Source: an uncultured bacterium (lineage in GTDB: Bacteria > Patescibacteriota > Minisyncoccia > Phycocordibacterales > UBA9973). From it: a stretch of 10,550 nucleotides of DNA. The notes under the pieces were generated by a model. It saw only the letters and a list, made by a program, of their open reading frames with translations. It did not search any database and was not told the DNA's origin. Both the position numbers and the translations under genes were made by a program. Shown here one piece after another: positions 1 to 6,183 of the stretch (positions are counted from its first letter, which is position 1; every line of letters starts with the position of its first letter). The DNA is taken from NCBI GenBank assembly GCA_937895515.1, contig CALAYS010000049.1, positions 1 through 10,550 of the forward strand, in the 5' to 3' direction.

Positions 1-2535
1 AATGAAGAAGGATTTCTTTATACTCTTCTCAAAAATAAAGGTAAAAATTCGTTTGATCCAGATTTTAAGTTGGATTGTCGAAAATACCAGCATACAAAAG
101 AAGAAATAGTTTTAGAAGGAAAATTTGTATACGATGATGTCGAAAAGGGTCTTAATGTTTTTTTTACAGCCTTCTACAAAGATTTGCGCAGATGGAATGT
201 AAGATATACTATTACTTACCTTAATGATGTTCGCAAACATGGTGGGGTGTCATTGTTATTTCCTTTCTTTGAAAAGTATTTTAATCACGATGATATGCTA
301 AAGATCTCTGATCTCTGGGAAGATAAAATCAGTCAACTCGGATTATCCCCTCCTGCAGATTCTTTGATGCCTGTCCACAGTGTCCTTAATTTTTCTCCCG
401 AAGTTGAGAAAATGATAAACAAAGATGATGAAGTTGTTGTTGATATGAACAGGAATGTGGGTGGGGGAATTCATTGTTTTAAGATGGTATATGATGATAC
501 CCCAGATTATATTAGAATGAATCCACATCCTTCTCCATACAAAGATGGAGCTATTTATGATCCACCACTTCGTAGAGGAGTAACAAAAATACAACAGCCT
601 TATCGTTTTTTGATTGCAAATTCTGTCATTGATATGGAAGACTTAAATGGGGATACTCCTAATATGAGGAAAATAGTGACACAAGACACATTAACCAGGG
701 CTCTAGATCTGGCTGCATCACGCGGTTTCCCACTTCCACCACTTGGAACAGAGTTTTATCTCCATCTTGGAGATTCTGCTCCCCAAGGTGCCATAGACTT
801 GAAACAACCTATTGCCGTTTATGCACGCCTTAATCGCCACAAGGAATTTTTATTTCCCTTTCCAGATTACAGTTATCAACTTTTTTCTATTTCAACAAGA
901 TTCCATATTCGTGCTTCTTCATCAATGACATTTGATGCTGTGAAAAATTATATAAACGAATCCCCAACTACAACAGATAAAGAGGATAAAATTTTCTTCA
1001 GAGGAAATGATTTCTCTCACAGCAAGATTAGAAAATTTCTTTACCAAATTCAAGAAAAAGATTTCCTAGGAAAACGTAAAAACGAAATTTTAATTCCTAA
1101 AGGGGTTCTCAAAATAGATATTCCAAAATTTAGCGAAGGAAAAGAACTTCCCCCAATTACAATACCCGAAATGGGGAAATATAAATTTTTGCTTGATCTT
1201 CCAGGATATGGGATGTGGTCAACCAGATTAAAATTTATTGCATTGACTAAGTCTCATATTGCAAGAATTATCTTTTTGGAAAAAACATATGATAAAGTGA
1301 AAAAAGAATGGAAAAGCGTAGATGTTGACAACGATCTATGGGAAACTTTTACTGATTCTTTTCTTCCTATTTCAAAAACACATACTATAATATCGGATTA
1401 TTATTCTCCCGGAAGTGGCGTTGATGGAAAAGAGGTTGAGGACTTAAATTATAAATCTCGTCTTGAAGTGGTTCGGCAGATTGGACAGCTTCGACAAGAC
1501 ATTCTCAAAAATCCAAAAAAATATGAAATTAAAGCCGAAGAAATTTACAAAACTGTTATGGATGTCAGTGATGATGATGTTTCTCAGTATGTTTATCAAA
1601 TGATTATGGTGATGGGGGGATATTATGGATTTGTTTCTGACAATACGAAAAAAGAAATGGAACAAAAGATTCGTGAAGACATAGCCTTCAGGGCTGAAAT
1701 TAGGCCAAAAAGTCCTTTAAGCCAGCACGAACAATCTCATATGGTTGACTCCAAAGACCATGAAGACAACACCGCCCCGTGTGCCCGTTCAGCTCCCTTA
1801 GGATCTCGAACACTTTCCAAATCCCCTAGACAAGTATCGCCAATAGATCATCATCAAAAAGCATTTTCTCATAATTCGAAATTGCATTTGCCATCTAAGT
1901 CTTTTATTGTCAGTAGCAGACTTGCAACAAGACTTAGAAAACCTTCATATTCAGATGATAGTGATGCTTCATCAACTGGACCTAGCACCGAAACTGTGGA
2001 CTTAAGAATCCATAAAAGATCACAGTCTTCTGACTCCAATGGAAGCAGAGCGTCCGTTGTAAAACTACTTGCGCCAAACACAGCACGCCCAAAAAATTCT
2101 CTCCGCCAAAAAATAATGTCTTCCGGATCTGATGAAAGTGAGGATTCATTTGTTAAACCAAGTACAAAAACAGCATCCAATCGTCGAAGATCTCAATCCT
2201 TCGATTCAGAAGAAAGCAATGCTTCATCTGTTAGACCCAGGACTAGTCCAAAAACGGCTGGTTCTAAGACTGTGGCCACTAGTCCCAAGACCAGAACTGC
2301 TAGTCAAAAAACCCCCAGTTCTAAGACTGCAGCCATCAGTCCCAGAGCAACCAGTCCAGCTCTTCAAAAAAGATATCAATCCTCTAATTCAGAGGAAAGT
2401 GATGCTTCTTCTGTTCAGCCCAGGGCTAATCTTCATTTATTTTCTGCCCGTGTAGAGCGATCTGGTTCCAGCAAAAACAAACAATTTACTGACCCCAAAG
2501 TATCTAAAAACCAAAAAACCCGCACAAGAAACTAA
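1..2535 (+). CDS. GT90 (CAP10-like) glycosyltransferase with Ser-rich repeat tail, 5'-partial
   Basis: The frame is open from base 1, so the gene starts outside the window; the first in-window start-like codon is only a TTG at 70, which I do not believe is the start. 844 codons are visible and the stop is TAA. Seen: a segment at codons ~330-345 (FFRGNDFSHSKIRKF) matches the RG motif of GT90/CAP10 enzymes, and codons ~394-425 (YKFLLDLPGYGMWSTRLKF and following) match the family's core 'yKY..nldG...s.RlKyl' block, followed by a 'FLPISKTHTII' segment in the place of the family's 'L.P..Hyvpi'. Family knowledge: GT90 enzymes transfer glucose or xylose to proteins or polysaccharides. Codons ~1-300 contain no domain I recognise. 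From codon ~565 the protein becomes a basic, Ser/Pro/Lys-rich low-complexity tail with repeats. No signal peptide or membrane segment is visible in this part. Sure about GT90 at about three in four; substrate unknown. Confidence 0.75.
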   Translation, partial: NEEGFLYTLLKNKGKNSFDPDFKLDCRKYQHTKEEIVLEGKFVYDDVEKGLNVFFTAFYKDLRRWNVRYTITYLNDVRKHGGVSLLFPFFEKYFNHDDMLKISDLWEDKISQLGLSPPADSLMPVHSVLNFSPEVEKMINKDDEVVVDMNRNVGGGIHCFKMVYDDTPDYIRMNPHPSPYKDGAIYDPPLRRGVTKIQQPYRFLIANSVIDMEDLNGDTPNMRKIVTQDTLTRALDLAASRGFPLPPLGTEFYLHLGDSAPQGAIDLKQPIAVYARLNRHKEFLFPFPDYSYQLFSISTRFHIRASSSMTFDAVKNYINESPTTTDKEDKIFFRGNDFSHSKIRKFLYQIQEKDFLGKRKNEILIPKGVLKIDIPKFSEGKELPPITIPEMGKYKFLLDLPGYGMWSTRLKFIALTKSHIARIIFLEKTYDKVKKEWKSVDVDNDLWETFTDSFLPISKTHTIISDYYSPGSGVDGKEVEDLNYKSRLEVVRQIGQLRQDILKNPKKYEIKAEEIYKTVMDVSDDDVSQYVYQMIMVMGGYYGFVSDNTKKEMEQKIREDIAFRAEIRPKSPLSQHEQSHMVDSKDHEDNTAPCARSAPLGSRTLSKSPRQVSPIDHHQKAFSHNSKLHLPSKSFIVSSRLATRLRKPSYSDDSDASSTGPSTETVDLRIHKRSQSSDSNGSRASVVKLLAPNTARPKNSLRQKIMSSGSDESEDSFVKPSTKTASNRRRSQSFDSEESNASSVRPRTSPKTAGSKTVATSPKTRTASQKTPSSKTAAISPRATSPALQKRYQSSNSEESDASSVQPRANLHLFSARVERSGSSKNKQFTDPKVSKNQKTRTRN
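1942..2421 (+). repeat. Ser/acidic repeats in the tail of the GT90 protein
   Basis: The last ~160 codons hold about five degenerate copies of a motif close to 'RxQSxxSEESxASSVxP': SYSDDSDASS (near 1945), RSQSSDSNGSRASV (near 2014), SSGSDESEDSFV (near 2119), RSQSFDSEESNASSVRP (near 2188) and RYQSSNSEESDASSVQP (near 2371). Between the last two are Lys/Thr-rich TSPKT, SSKT and ISPRATSP motifs, which look like proline-directed phosphorylation sites. The copies are also alike at DNA level, so they probably arose by internal duplication. The region is predicted to be disordered; function unknown. Confidence 0.75.
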
Positions 2536-2549
2536 AAAACTTTGTTAAA

Positions 2550-2571
2550 TTTCCAATAATATTATTGGAAA
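2550..2571 (+). terminator. Perfect 22-nt palindrome after the GT90 gene
   Basis: Arms TTTCCAATAAT and ATTATTGGAAA are exact reverse complements with no spacer, starting 14 nt after the stop codon. Its position and shape match the other post-stop palindromes in this window, so it is probably the transcript 3'-end signal. The role is inferred from position and from what is known of hairpin 3' ends in giant viruses. Confidence 0.6.
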
Positions 2572-2859
2572 AATTATCCAATGCAATAGCTTGGCCATAT
2601 CTAAATTGCAAATAACATATTGACTAAAGAAAAAAGACATTCTATCCCACATAACATAATTTGTAAATCCGTCACAGAGAAAATATTTTTTTATTTTTGG
2701 ATTTTATTTGTATAACATTTACTTCCACAATGCAAACTAAATAAAAAAATCTTTTATTTTAGCAAAAACAAGCCAATAAGTCAAAAACAATTTTTTGCTA
2801 GGGAATACAATATAGGCTAAATGGGTTATTGTTATTTGGCGATGAATTTTGGATGCTCA
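2572..2859. other. AT-rich non-coding stretch
   Basis: No convincing gene. It contains a weak 8-bp hairpin at 2739-2759 (AAATAAAA / TTTTATTT, 5-nt loop) and otherwise unstructured AT-rich sequence leading into repeat cluster 1. Confidence 0.5.
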
Positions 2860-2881
2860 GAAACCCTTGTCTGCTGACCGC

Positions 2882-2983
2882 TTGGCTTCGCCAACCGTGC
2901 TGGCTTGTTATTCGGAAGACTTATATTTTAATTTTTTCGACTAAAAATTAAAATAAGAGCTAAAGGACTTTTGGCTCCGCCAA
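2882..2983. repeat. Two copies of a small GC-rich hairpin nested in unit A
   Basis: TTGGCTTCGCCAA at 2882-2894 and TTGGCTCCGCCAA at 2971-2983, each followed by CCG. Each folds as TTGGC/GCCAA with a 3-nt loop. They lie on either side of the AT-rich palindrome and at points where the other repeat units have no such sequence, so they look like insertions of a second, GC-rich element. Confidence 0.65.
2924..2955. repeat. 13-bp perfect inverted repeat in unit A
   Basis: Arms TATTTTAATTTTT (2924-2936) and AAAAATTAAAATA (2943-2955) are exact reverse complements around the 6-nt loop TCGACT. In the other units the palindrome is instead centred on AGTCGAAAAA/TTTTTCGACT, so this copy folds differently while using the same right-hand block. 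Confidence 0.8.
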
Positions 2984-3115
2984 CCGCAGGTTGTGGCCGG
3001 CGTAGCTCAGTTATTTTTAAAAGGTTGTTTATTTGGGCTAAGTTAAATATGAAGTTTTAAATGTTCATTAAACCTTGTCTGAATTATTATTCAGAAGGCC
3101 TTTATTTGAGTAAAA

Positions 3116-3138
3116 TAGTCGAAAAAGTTTTTCGACTA
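3116..3138. repeat. 11-bp perfect inverted repeat in unit B
   Basis: Arms TAGTCGAAAAA (3116-3126) and TTTTTCGACTA (3128-3138) flank a single G. This is the cleanest copy of the family's palindrome and is followed by AAAATTAAAATA as in unit A. Confidence 0.85.
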
Positions 3139-3338
3139 AAAATTAAAATATAGCTTAAATCCATTATTTTTGGAAAGTTATTTGTCCCAAAATATTTAAA
3201 ACAATGATTAACTTAATTTGGGCCAACCTTGTCTGACCTTCTTCTCGAGAAAAACTTTTTGTCGTCTCTTTATTTGAGCGGCTGTTAGTTCTTCCCGGGG
3301 TCTATAACAAATGTATACAACACATCGAAGCTCATTAA

Positions 3339-3614
3339 AAGGCGAAGTTGGCCGAAGTCCAAGTCTGGCGGAATGAATGGTTGATGAAAACCAAAAAAAT
3401 CATCGACCCAGCTGGGGTTATAATCGAAATTTGCCAATTTTCTTTGGAGAATAATTTTCGGATAGGTTCCTCCTGATTAAATTTCAACCAATCCTTCTCT
3501 TTTGCATTTGACGATCCAAACAATAATACAATTTCCTTAAATTGTATTATGACTCCTATCGTAGTGCGAAAACAAGCTGTGCTGTCAGATAATACATTTG
3601 AATGGTTCATCTAA
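3339..3614 (+). pseudogene. Possible gene relic with an in-frame stop
   Basis: One plus-strand frame reads as ordinary-looking protein for 91 codons to TAA at 3612, broken only by TGA at 3474-3476. The first half contains VWRNEWLMKTKKIIDPAGV and the second FDDPNNNTISLNC and TPIVVRKQAVLSDNTFEWF. There is no good start: the frame is closed by TAA at 3336 upstream. The opposite strand is also open (3335-3610, 91 codons), so either reading could be the shadow of the other, or both could be chance. I recognise no family. A 12-bp hairpin lies inside it, which argues against a working gene on either strand. Confidence 0.25.
3523..3550. repeat. 12-bp perfect hairpin, possibly an old terminator
   Basis: Arms ATAATACAATTT (3523-3534) and AAATTGTATTAT (3539-3550) with loop CCTT. 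It resembles the post-stop hairpins of this window but does not follow an intact gene, so it may mark the end of a gene that has been lost. Confidence 0.5.
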
Positions 3615-3676
3615 ACATGTAATCTGGTCAAGATGGGGCCAATCTTTTGTTCCTCAAATAACATCCATAACTTAAT

Positions 3677-3699
3677 AAAAGATCAAGTTTTGATCTTTT
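3677..3699 (-). terminator. Hairpin downstream of thymidine kinase
   Basis: Arms AAAAGATCAA (3677-3686) and TTGATCTTTT (3690-3699) with a 3-nt loop, 22 nt beyond the thymidine kinase stop on the minus strand. Probable 3'-end signal of that transcript, by position. Confidence 0.55.
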
Positions 3700-3721
3700 T
3701 TAATACAAGCCGACAAATTTA

Positions 3722-4327
3722 TTACCAAAAAAAATGAAAACTGCATACCGGTTTGTATTCATCCAATCCTCCAAAAGCAACTTGGGTTTCTTTTTGTTTG
3801 ACCGAAAGAGTGTATGCAGCAGGGACCATTTTCTTCCGATCACAATGCGCACATATTGCTGTCATTTTTTTGAATGTTGTTGCCAGTGGTAGAAGACGAT
3901 CGATTTCTCCAAAAGAGCGATTTTCACTATCAGTGCAAAGCCCCGAAACATAATATGTCATTTGTTTTTGATGAAAATTTCTCTCCACAAAATCATATAG
4001 GTCTGGATAAAACTGAGCTTCATCTATTCCGACGACATTGTATTTAGACAGCTTTTTTGAAGAAATTTCATTCAAGCGTGTCACTCTAATAGCATCAATA
4101 TATTTTCCAAGAACTACATGTTTTGAGACATCTCCATATAGGTGTGTTGAAACTCCGTGGCCGGCAGCGTCACATGAATTGGTGCAATCATCACCTCTTT
4201 GATCTCCCAAATAATTGATAAGAAGAACCCTCTCTTCACAAACATTTGAATATCGGTGCAACTTCTCAAGAAGGGTCGTCGTTTTACCCGAGGCCATGGG
4301 GCCAGTAAAAATATGAATTTCCGACAT
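3722..4327 (-). CDS. tk: Thymidine kinase, type II
   Basis: Phosphorylates thymidine to dTMP with ATP in the salvage pathway. 201 aa, usual for type II (TK1-like, poxvirus-like) enzymes. Seen: P-loop GPMASGKTT at residues 9-17; the catalytic-base region GIDEAQF at 100-106 with Glu103; the lasso-region block FGEIDRLLPLA at 139-149; and a structural zinc site from C159, C162, C195 and H198 (the last ligand is His, as in some viral members). Start: the frame runs 13 codons further up only by using a TTG at 4366; the ATG at 4327 gives the standard MSEIHIFTGP opening and is chosen. Divergent from the gene at 4368 with a 40-nt gap. Functions with ThyX at the other end of the window in supplying dTTP. 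Confidence 0.96.
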   Translation of the reverse strand: MSEIHIFTGPMASGKTTTLLEKLHRYSNVCEERVLLINYLGDQRGDDCTNSCDAAGHGVSTHLYGDVSKHVVLGKYIDAIRVTRLNEISSKKLSKYNVVGIDEAQFYPDLYDFVERNFHQKQMTYYVSGLCTDSENRSFGEIDRLLPLATTFKKMTAICAHCDRKKMVPAAYTLSVKQKETQVAFGGLDEYKPVCSFHFFW

Positions 4328-4367
4328 TTCTTTTCTTTCATTGTTAAAAAACTCCTTTCTTTTCAAT
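4328..4367. promoter_or_regulatory. Short divergent intergenic region
   Basis: Only 40 nt separate the ATG of thymidine kinase from the ATG of the plus-strand gene, so the promoters of each must lie here or inside the neighbouring coding sequence. The DNA is AT-rich with pyrimidine/purine runs. I see no motif I can name with confidence. Confidence 0.35.
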
Positions 4368-4811
4368 ATGATTTCATTGGCTGATGTCTTTCTCTTTTTT
4401 TACAATTTTTATCTTTTGATAGCAAAATTATGGTATAATCAGACAAAACTAAGAAGAAGTGTAGGTCGTCTGCAAATTTTAAGCAATTCCAAATGTAATG
4501 TTGAAGCTCTTTCTCCCATGGGAAGTTCTTTTTCAGGTGAATTGGAGATATTTTCCTTATCGCAAAATATCATAATTTCCTTTGATGGATGGAATCCACT
4601 TATTTGGCAACATGATGGTGAAAATTTTTTTGCGGGACTTCCTTCCCGTGTACCCATAGGAGGAGAAATAATAGTTATGGCCAAACAACTTCTAGGAGAT
4701 GTTATTTGTAAAAAATTTTCAGGCGATGAAATTATTGATTGGAAAGATTTTTTCGAAGATGTAAAACATCGTTTTCTTGGCGAAAGAGAGTTTATAACTG
4801 ACATGGAATAA
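4368..4811 (+). CDS. Hypothetical 147-aa protein, possible N-terminal membrane anchor
   Basis: Not recognised. With the ATG at 4368 the protein begins MISLADVFLFFYNFYLLIAK, a ~17-residue hydrophobic stretch followed by Lys/Arg, which could be a membrane anchor; a TTG nine codons upstream is the only longer alternative. A later ATG at 4518 would give a soluble ~97-aa protein starting MGSSFSGELEIF. The rest is mixed and looks globular, with aromatic and acidic clusters (FDGWNPLIWQHDGENFF; IIDWKDFFEDVKHRF). Followed after 15 nt by a hairpin and then by the uracil-DNA glycosylase on the same strand, so the two may be neighbours in expression. Confidence 0.65.
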   Translation: MISLADVFLFFYNFYLLIAKLWYNQTKLRRSVGRLQILSNSKCNVEALSPMGSSFSGELEIFSLSQNIIISFDGWNPLIWQHDGENFFAGLPSRVPIGGEIIVMAKQLLGDVICKKFSGDEIIDWKDFFEDVKHRFLGEREFITDME

Positions 4812-4826
4812 TTGAAAAAAAGTTAG

Positions 4827-4846
4827 TTTCCCTTAAATAAGGGAAA
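4827..4846 (+). terminator. Hairpin ending at the A of the glycosylase ATG
   Basis: Arms TTTCCCTTA (4827-4835) and TAAGGGAAA (4838-4846), 2-nt loop. It starts 15 nt after the stop of the 147-aa protein gene, as the other post-stop hairpins do, and its last base is the A of the next gene's ATG, so a 3'-end signal abuts a start codon here. Confidence 0.6.
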
Positions 4847-5579
4847 TGGAACTCAGTGTTAAGGATTATCACTATGATGGATGGGCAGATCTTGACGAAA
4901 TAGATTTAGAAGAATTGTCCTCCGGTATTTCGTCTGATTGGAAAGAAATTTTTTCTCTCCTTTTTGACAAGGAAGGAAAAAAATTAAGCATTTTCTTGAA
5001 CAAGAATTGAAGAAAAAGAAAACCATTTTACCTTGCCCAAGACTCCTATTCAAAACTTTTGAAGCTCCATTAAAAAATGTAAAAGCTGTAATAATTGGAC
5101 AAGATCCCTATCCTCGCTTTGAGAAAGGAATCCCCCAAGCAATGGGCCTCTCATTTTCCGTTCCTCACGGACTAGAAACTCCTTCATCATTACGTAATAT
5201 TTATCAAAATTTGCAAGTATTTGGCCACCTAGAAAAAATCCCTTCCCATGGAAATTTGGAGCGCCTTCTTCATCAAGGAGTTTTGTTTTTGAATGCGACA
5301 ATGACGGTAGAAAAAGATATCCCAAATTCTCATCAGGGTATTTGGGATGAGTTCACGGATGGTATAATTTATCTCCTTTCTAATCGTCCAGAAATAAAAT
5401 TTGTTTTGTGGGGAAAAAATGCTATTACAAAAAAGTATCTTGTACAGAGTAAAAATTATGTTGCTTCTTCACATCCTTCAGGTTTGTCATGCAATAAACC
5501 TTGCGGTGTTTTCCCAGCTTTCATGAAATGTGATTTTTCTAAAAATCTAGGTATTGACTGGAATGTTTTACTCGATTAA
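4846..5579 (+). CDS. ung: Uracil-DNA glycosylase (family 1), reading frame broken by -1 shift
   Basis: Removes uracil from DNA as the first step of base excision repair. Two frames are needed: 4846-4983 from ATG (46 codons, MELSVKDYHYDGWADL...), and 4983-5579 (198 codons to TAA), giving a 244-aa product of normal family length. In the first frame alone translation stops at TGA 5008-5010 after 54 codons. Seen in the joined numbering: motif GQDPYP at 85-90 with catalytic Asp87 (the usual His of GQDPYH is Pro, as in poxvirus enzymes); LSFSVP at 102-107; FLNATMTV at 148-155; FTDGIIYLL at 170-178; KFVLWGKNA at 185-193; HPSGLS at 210-215 with His210. All core motifs are in the second frame; the first supplies the N-terminal helices (DWKEIFSLLF). 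The TTG at 5007 is not a credible start, as it would cut off the N-terminus. Could be programmed frameshifting, a homopolymer sequencing error, or a recent inactivating mutation. Confidence 0.92.
4977..4983 (+). other. A7 run fitting a -1 slippery heptamer in ung
   Basis: In the first ung frame the codons read GGA AAA AAA TTA, which places A AAA AAA in slippery phase. A one-base backward slip here continues directly as ATT AAG CAT TTT into the frame that holds all catalytic motifs. No strong downstream stem-loop or pseudoknot is visible, which weakens the programmed interpretation; an A8 run read as A7 would look the same. Confidence 0.5.
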
Positions 5580-5601
5580 AATAACTTAAATTTAAGTTAT
5601 T
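5580..5601. terminator. Perfect 22-nt palindrome between convergent genes
   Basis: Arms AATAACTTAAA (5580-5590) and TTTAAGTTATT (5591-5601), no spacer. It begins directly after the ung stop codon and contains the stop codon (5597-5599) of the minus-strand gene, so a single symmetric element could end both transcripts. Confidence 0.65.
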
Positions 5602-6028
5602 GGAGAGTATGTAAGATTATTTTGTTTTTGCCAAGATGCATTAAGGAATAAAAAGAAGTGCCATCTGAAGCCACTCTGTTTGGCATAAAAAAAGAAGCCC
5701 CGCTAGGAGAAGCCCTCCTTGAGGCTTCTCCTAAAAAGAAAAGGATACTTTGGAACATCAATGGATCATCAGATTTTCCTTCATAAACAAATTCAACAAC
5801 TCTGAGCTCCTCGGGAGTAAAAACTTTCAATAGCTTGGATTGGCATTTCTCGAAAAGATCAAGGTCCCGAAAAGACCAGCTTTCAAAATCTTTTGGCGGA
5901 AGAAGAAACAATTCAGGACTAAAGGTATCAATATTTTCGATCAACGGCTCTGGAAAACTGCTTTCATCAAATTCCACAGACCTAAACTTTCTGTAAATAT
6001 TAACGGTAGAATAGACACCAATCGACAT
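5597..6028 (-). CDS. Hypothetical 143-aa protein
   Basis: Not recognised. ATG start at 6028, preceded by very AT-rich DNA. The N-terminus is polar/aromatic (MSIGVYSTVNIYRKFRSVEF); the middle is acidic and leucine-rich (LLPPKDFESWSFRDLDLFEK; FTPEELRVVEFVYEG); the end is less charged (FFMPNRVASDGTSFYSLM). No membrane segment or signal peptide. A short GEAS/GAS duplication around residues 98-113 coincides with a GC-rich hairpin in the DNA. Convergent with ung and sharing its terminator palindrome. Confidence 0.65.
   Translation of the reverse strand: MSIGVYSTVNIYRKFRSVEFDESSFPEPLIENIDTFSPELFLLPPKDFESWSFRDLDLFEKCQSKLLKVFTPEELRVVEFVYEGKSDDPLMFQSILFFLGEASRRASPSGASFFMPNRVASDGTSFYSLMHLGKNKIILHTLQ
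5705..5732. repeat. GC-rich 10-bp hairpin inside a coding region
   Basis: Arms AGGAGAAGCC (5705-5714) and GGCTTCTCCT (5723-5732) with an 8-nt loop, within the gene of the 143-aa protein. It is richer in G+C than its surroundings; AGAAGCCC also recurs just upstream at 5692-5699 in part (GAAGCCCC). Perhaps a small insertion carried in frame, or an mRNA structure. Confidence 0.6.
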
Positions 6029-6183
6029 TTTTATGTCAATTCATATTATAACTTTATATATTCATTTTACATCTTTTCGATGAGGTTATAGCGACACTAT
6101 GGTTTATGTCATCAAATACATGTACGTCAGCACAGACCTATAATTGAAAACTCAATGTTATATTTATACAACACAAAATACAC
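6029..6183. promoter_or_regulatory. Intergenic region between divergent genes
   Basis: 155 nt of AT-rich DNA between the ATG of the 143-aa protein gene and the NADAR relic. It contains TTTTACATCTTT at 6065-6076, which recurs exactly at 6569-6580 just before the FHA gene; a shared promoter element is possible but unproven. Confidence 0.3.

Larger units (their letters stand above)
2860..3295. repeat. Palindromic repeat family, cluster 1
   Basis: At least two units of a degenerate dispersed repeat, plus a decayed third near 3227-3290. A unit begins with AAACCTTGTCTG (2861, 3070, 3227), then TTATTCRGAAG..TTTATTTG, then a palindrome built on TCGACT followed by AAAAATTAAAATA, then AGCTAAA..CATTATTTTT. 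The same blocks in the same order occur at 7201-7555. The two good palindrome centres here are about 187 nt apart. Unit A (2860-3020) is lengthened by two GC-rich insertions. Non-coding in all frames; could be a MITE-like or structural repeat. Confidence 0.75.

Noticed and set aside
70..72. TTG at 70 as the start of the GT90 gene
   Set aside because: The frame is open through to base 1, so the gene is simply cut by the window edge.
2132..2455. Overlapping plus-strand 107-codon open frame in the GT90 tail
   Set aside because: It is an out-of-frame reading of the Ser-rich repeats, and its Leu/Pro repeats just mirror them; no independent start context.
2996..3070. Complete tRNA gene
   Set aside because: Only the first ~17 bases fit; no anticodon arm, T arm with GGTTC, or pairing acceptor 3' strand follows.
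4328..4366. N-terminal extension of thymidine kinase from a TTG codon
   Set aside because: The added 13 residues (MKRKEFFNNERKE) have no counterpart in the family, and the ATG at 4327 gives the normal start just before the P-loop.
4439..4804. Minus-strand 121-codon open frame opposite the 147-aa protein
   Set aside because: It has no recognisable motif and lies opposite the plus-strand gene that has an ATG, a hairpin after its stop and a natural composition; kept as a shadow, though the 147-aa gene is itself unrecognised.
5007..5579. Short uracil-DNA glycosylase starting at TTG 5007
   Set aside because: It would lack the N-terminal helices, while a well-matched N-terminus with an ATG sits just upstream in the neighbouring frame.
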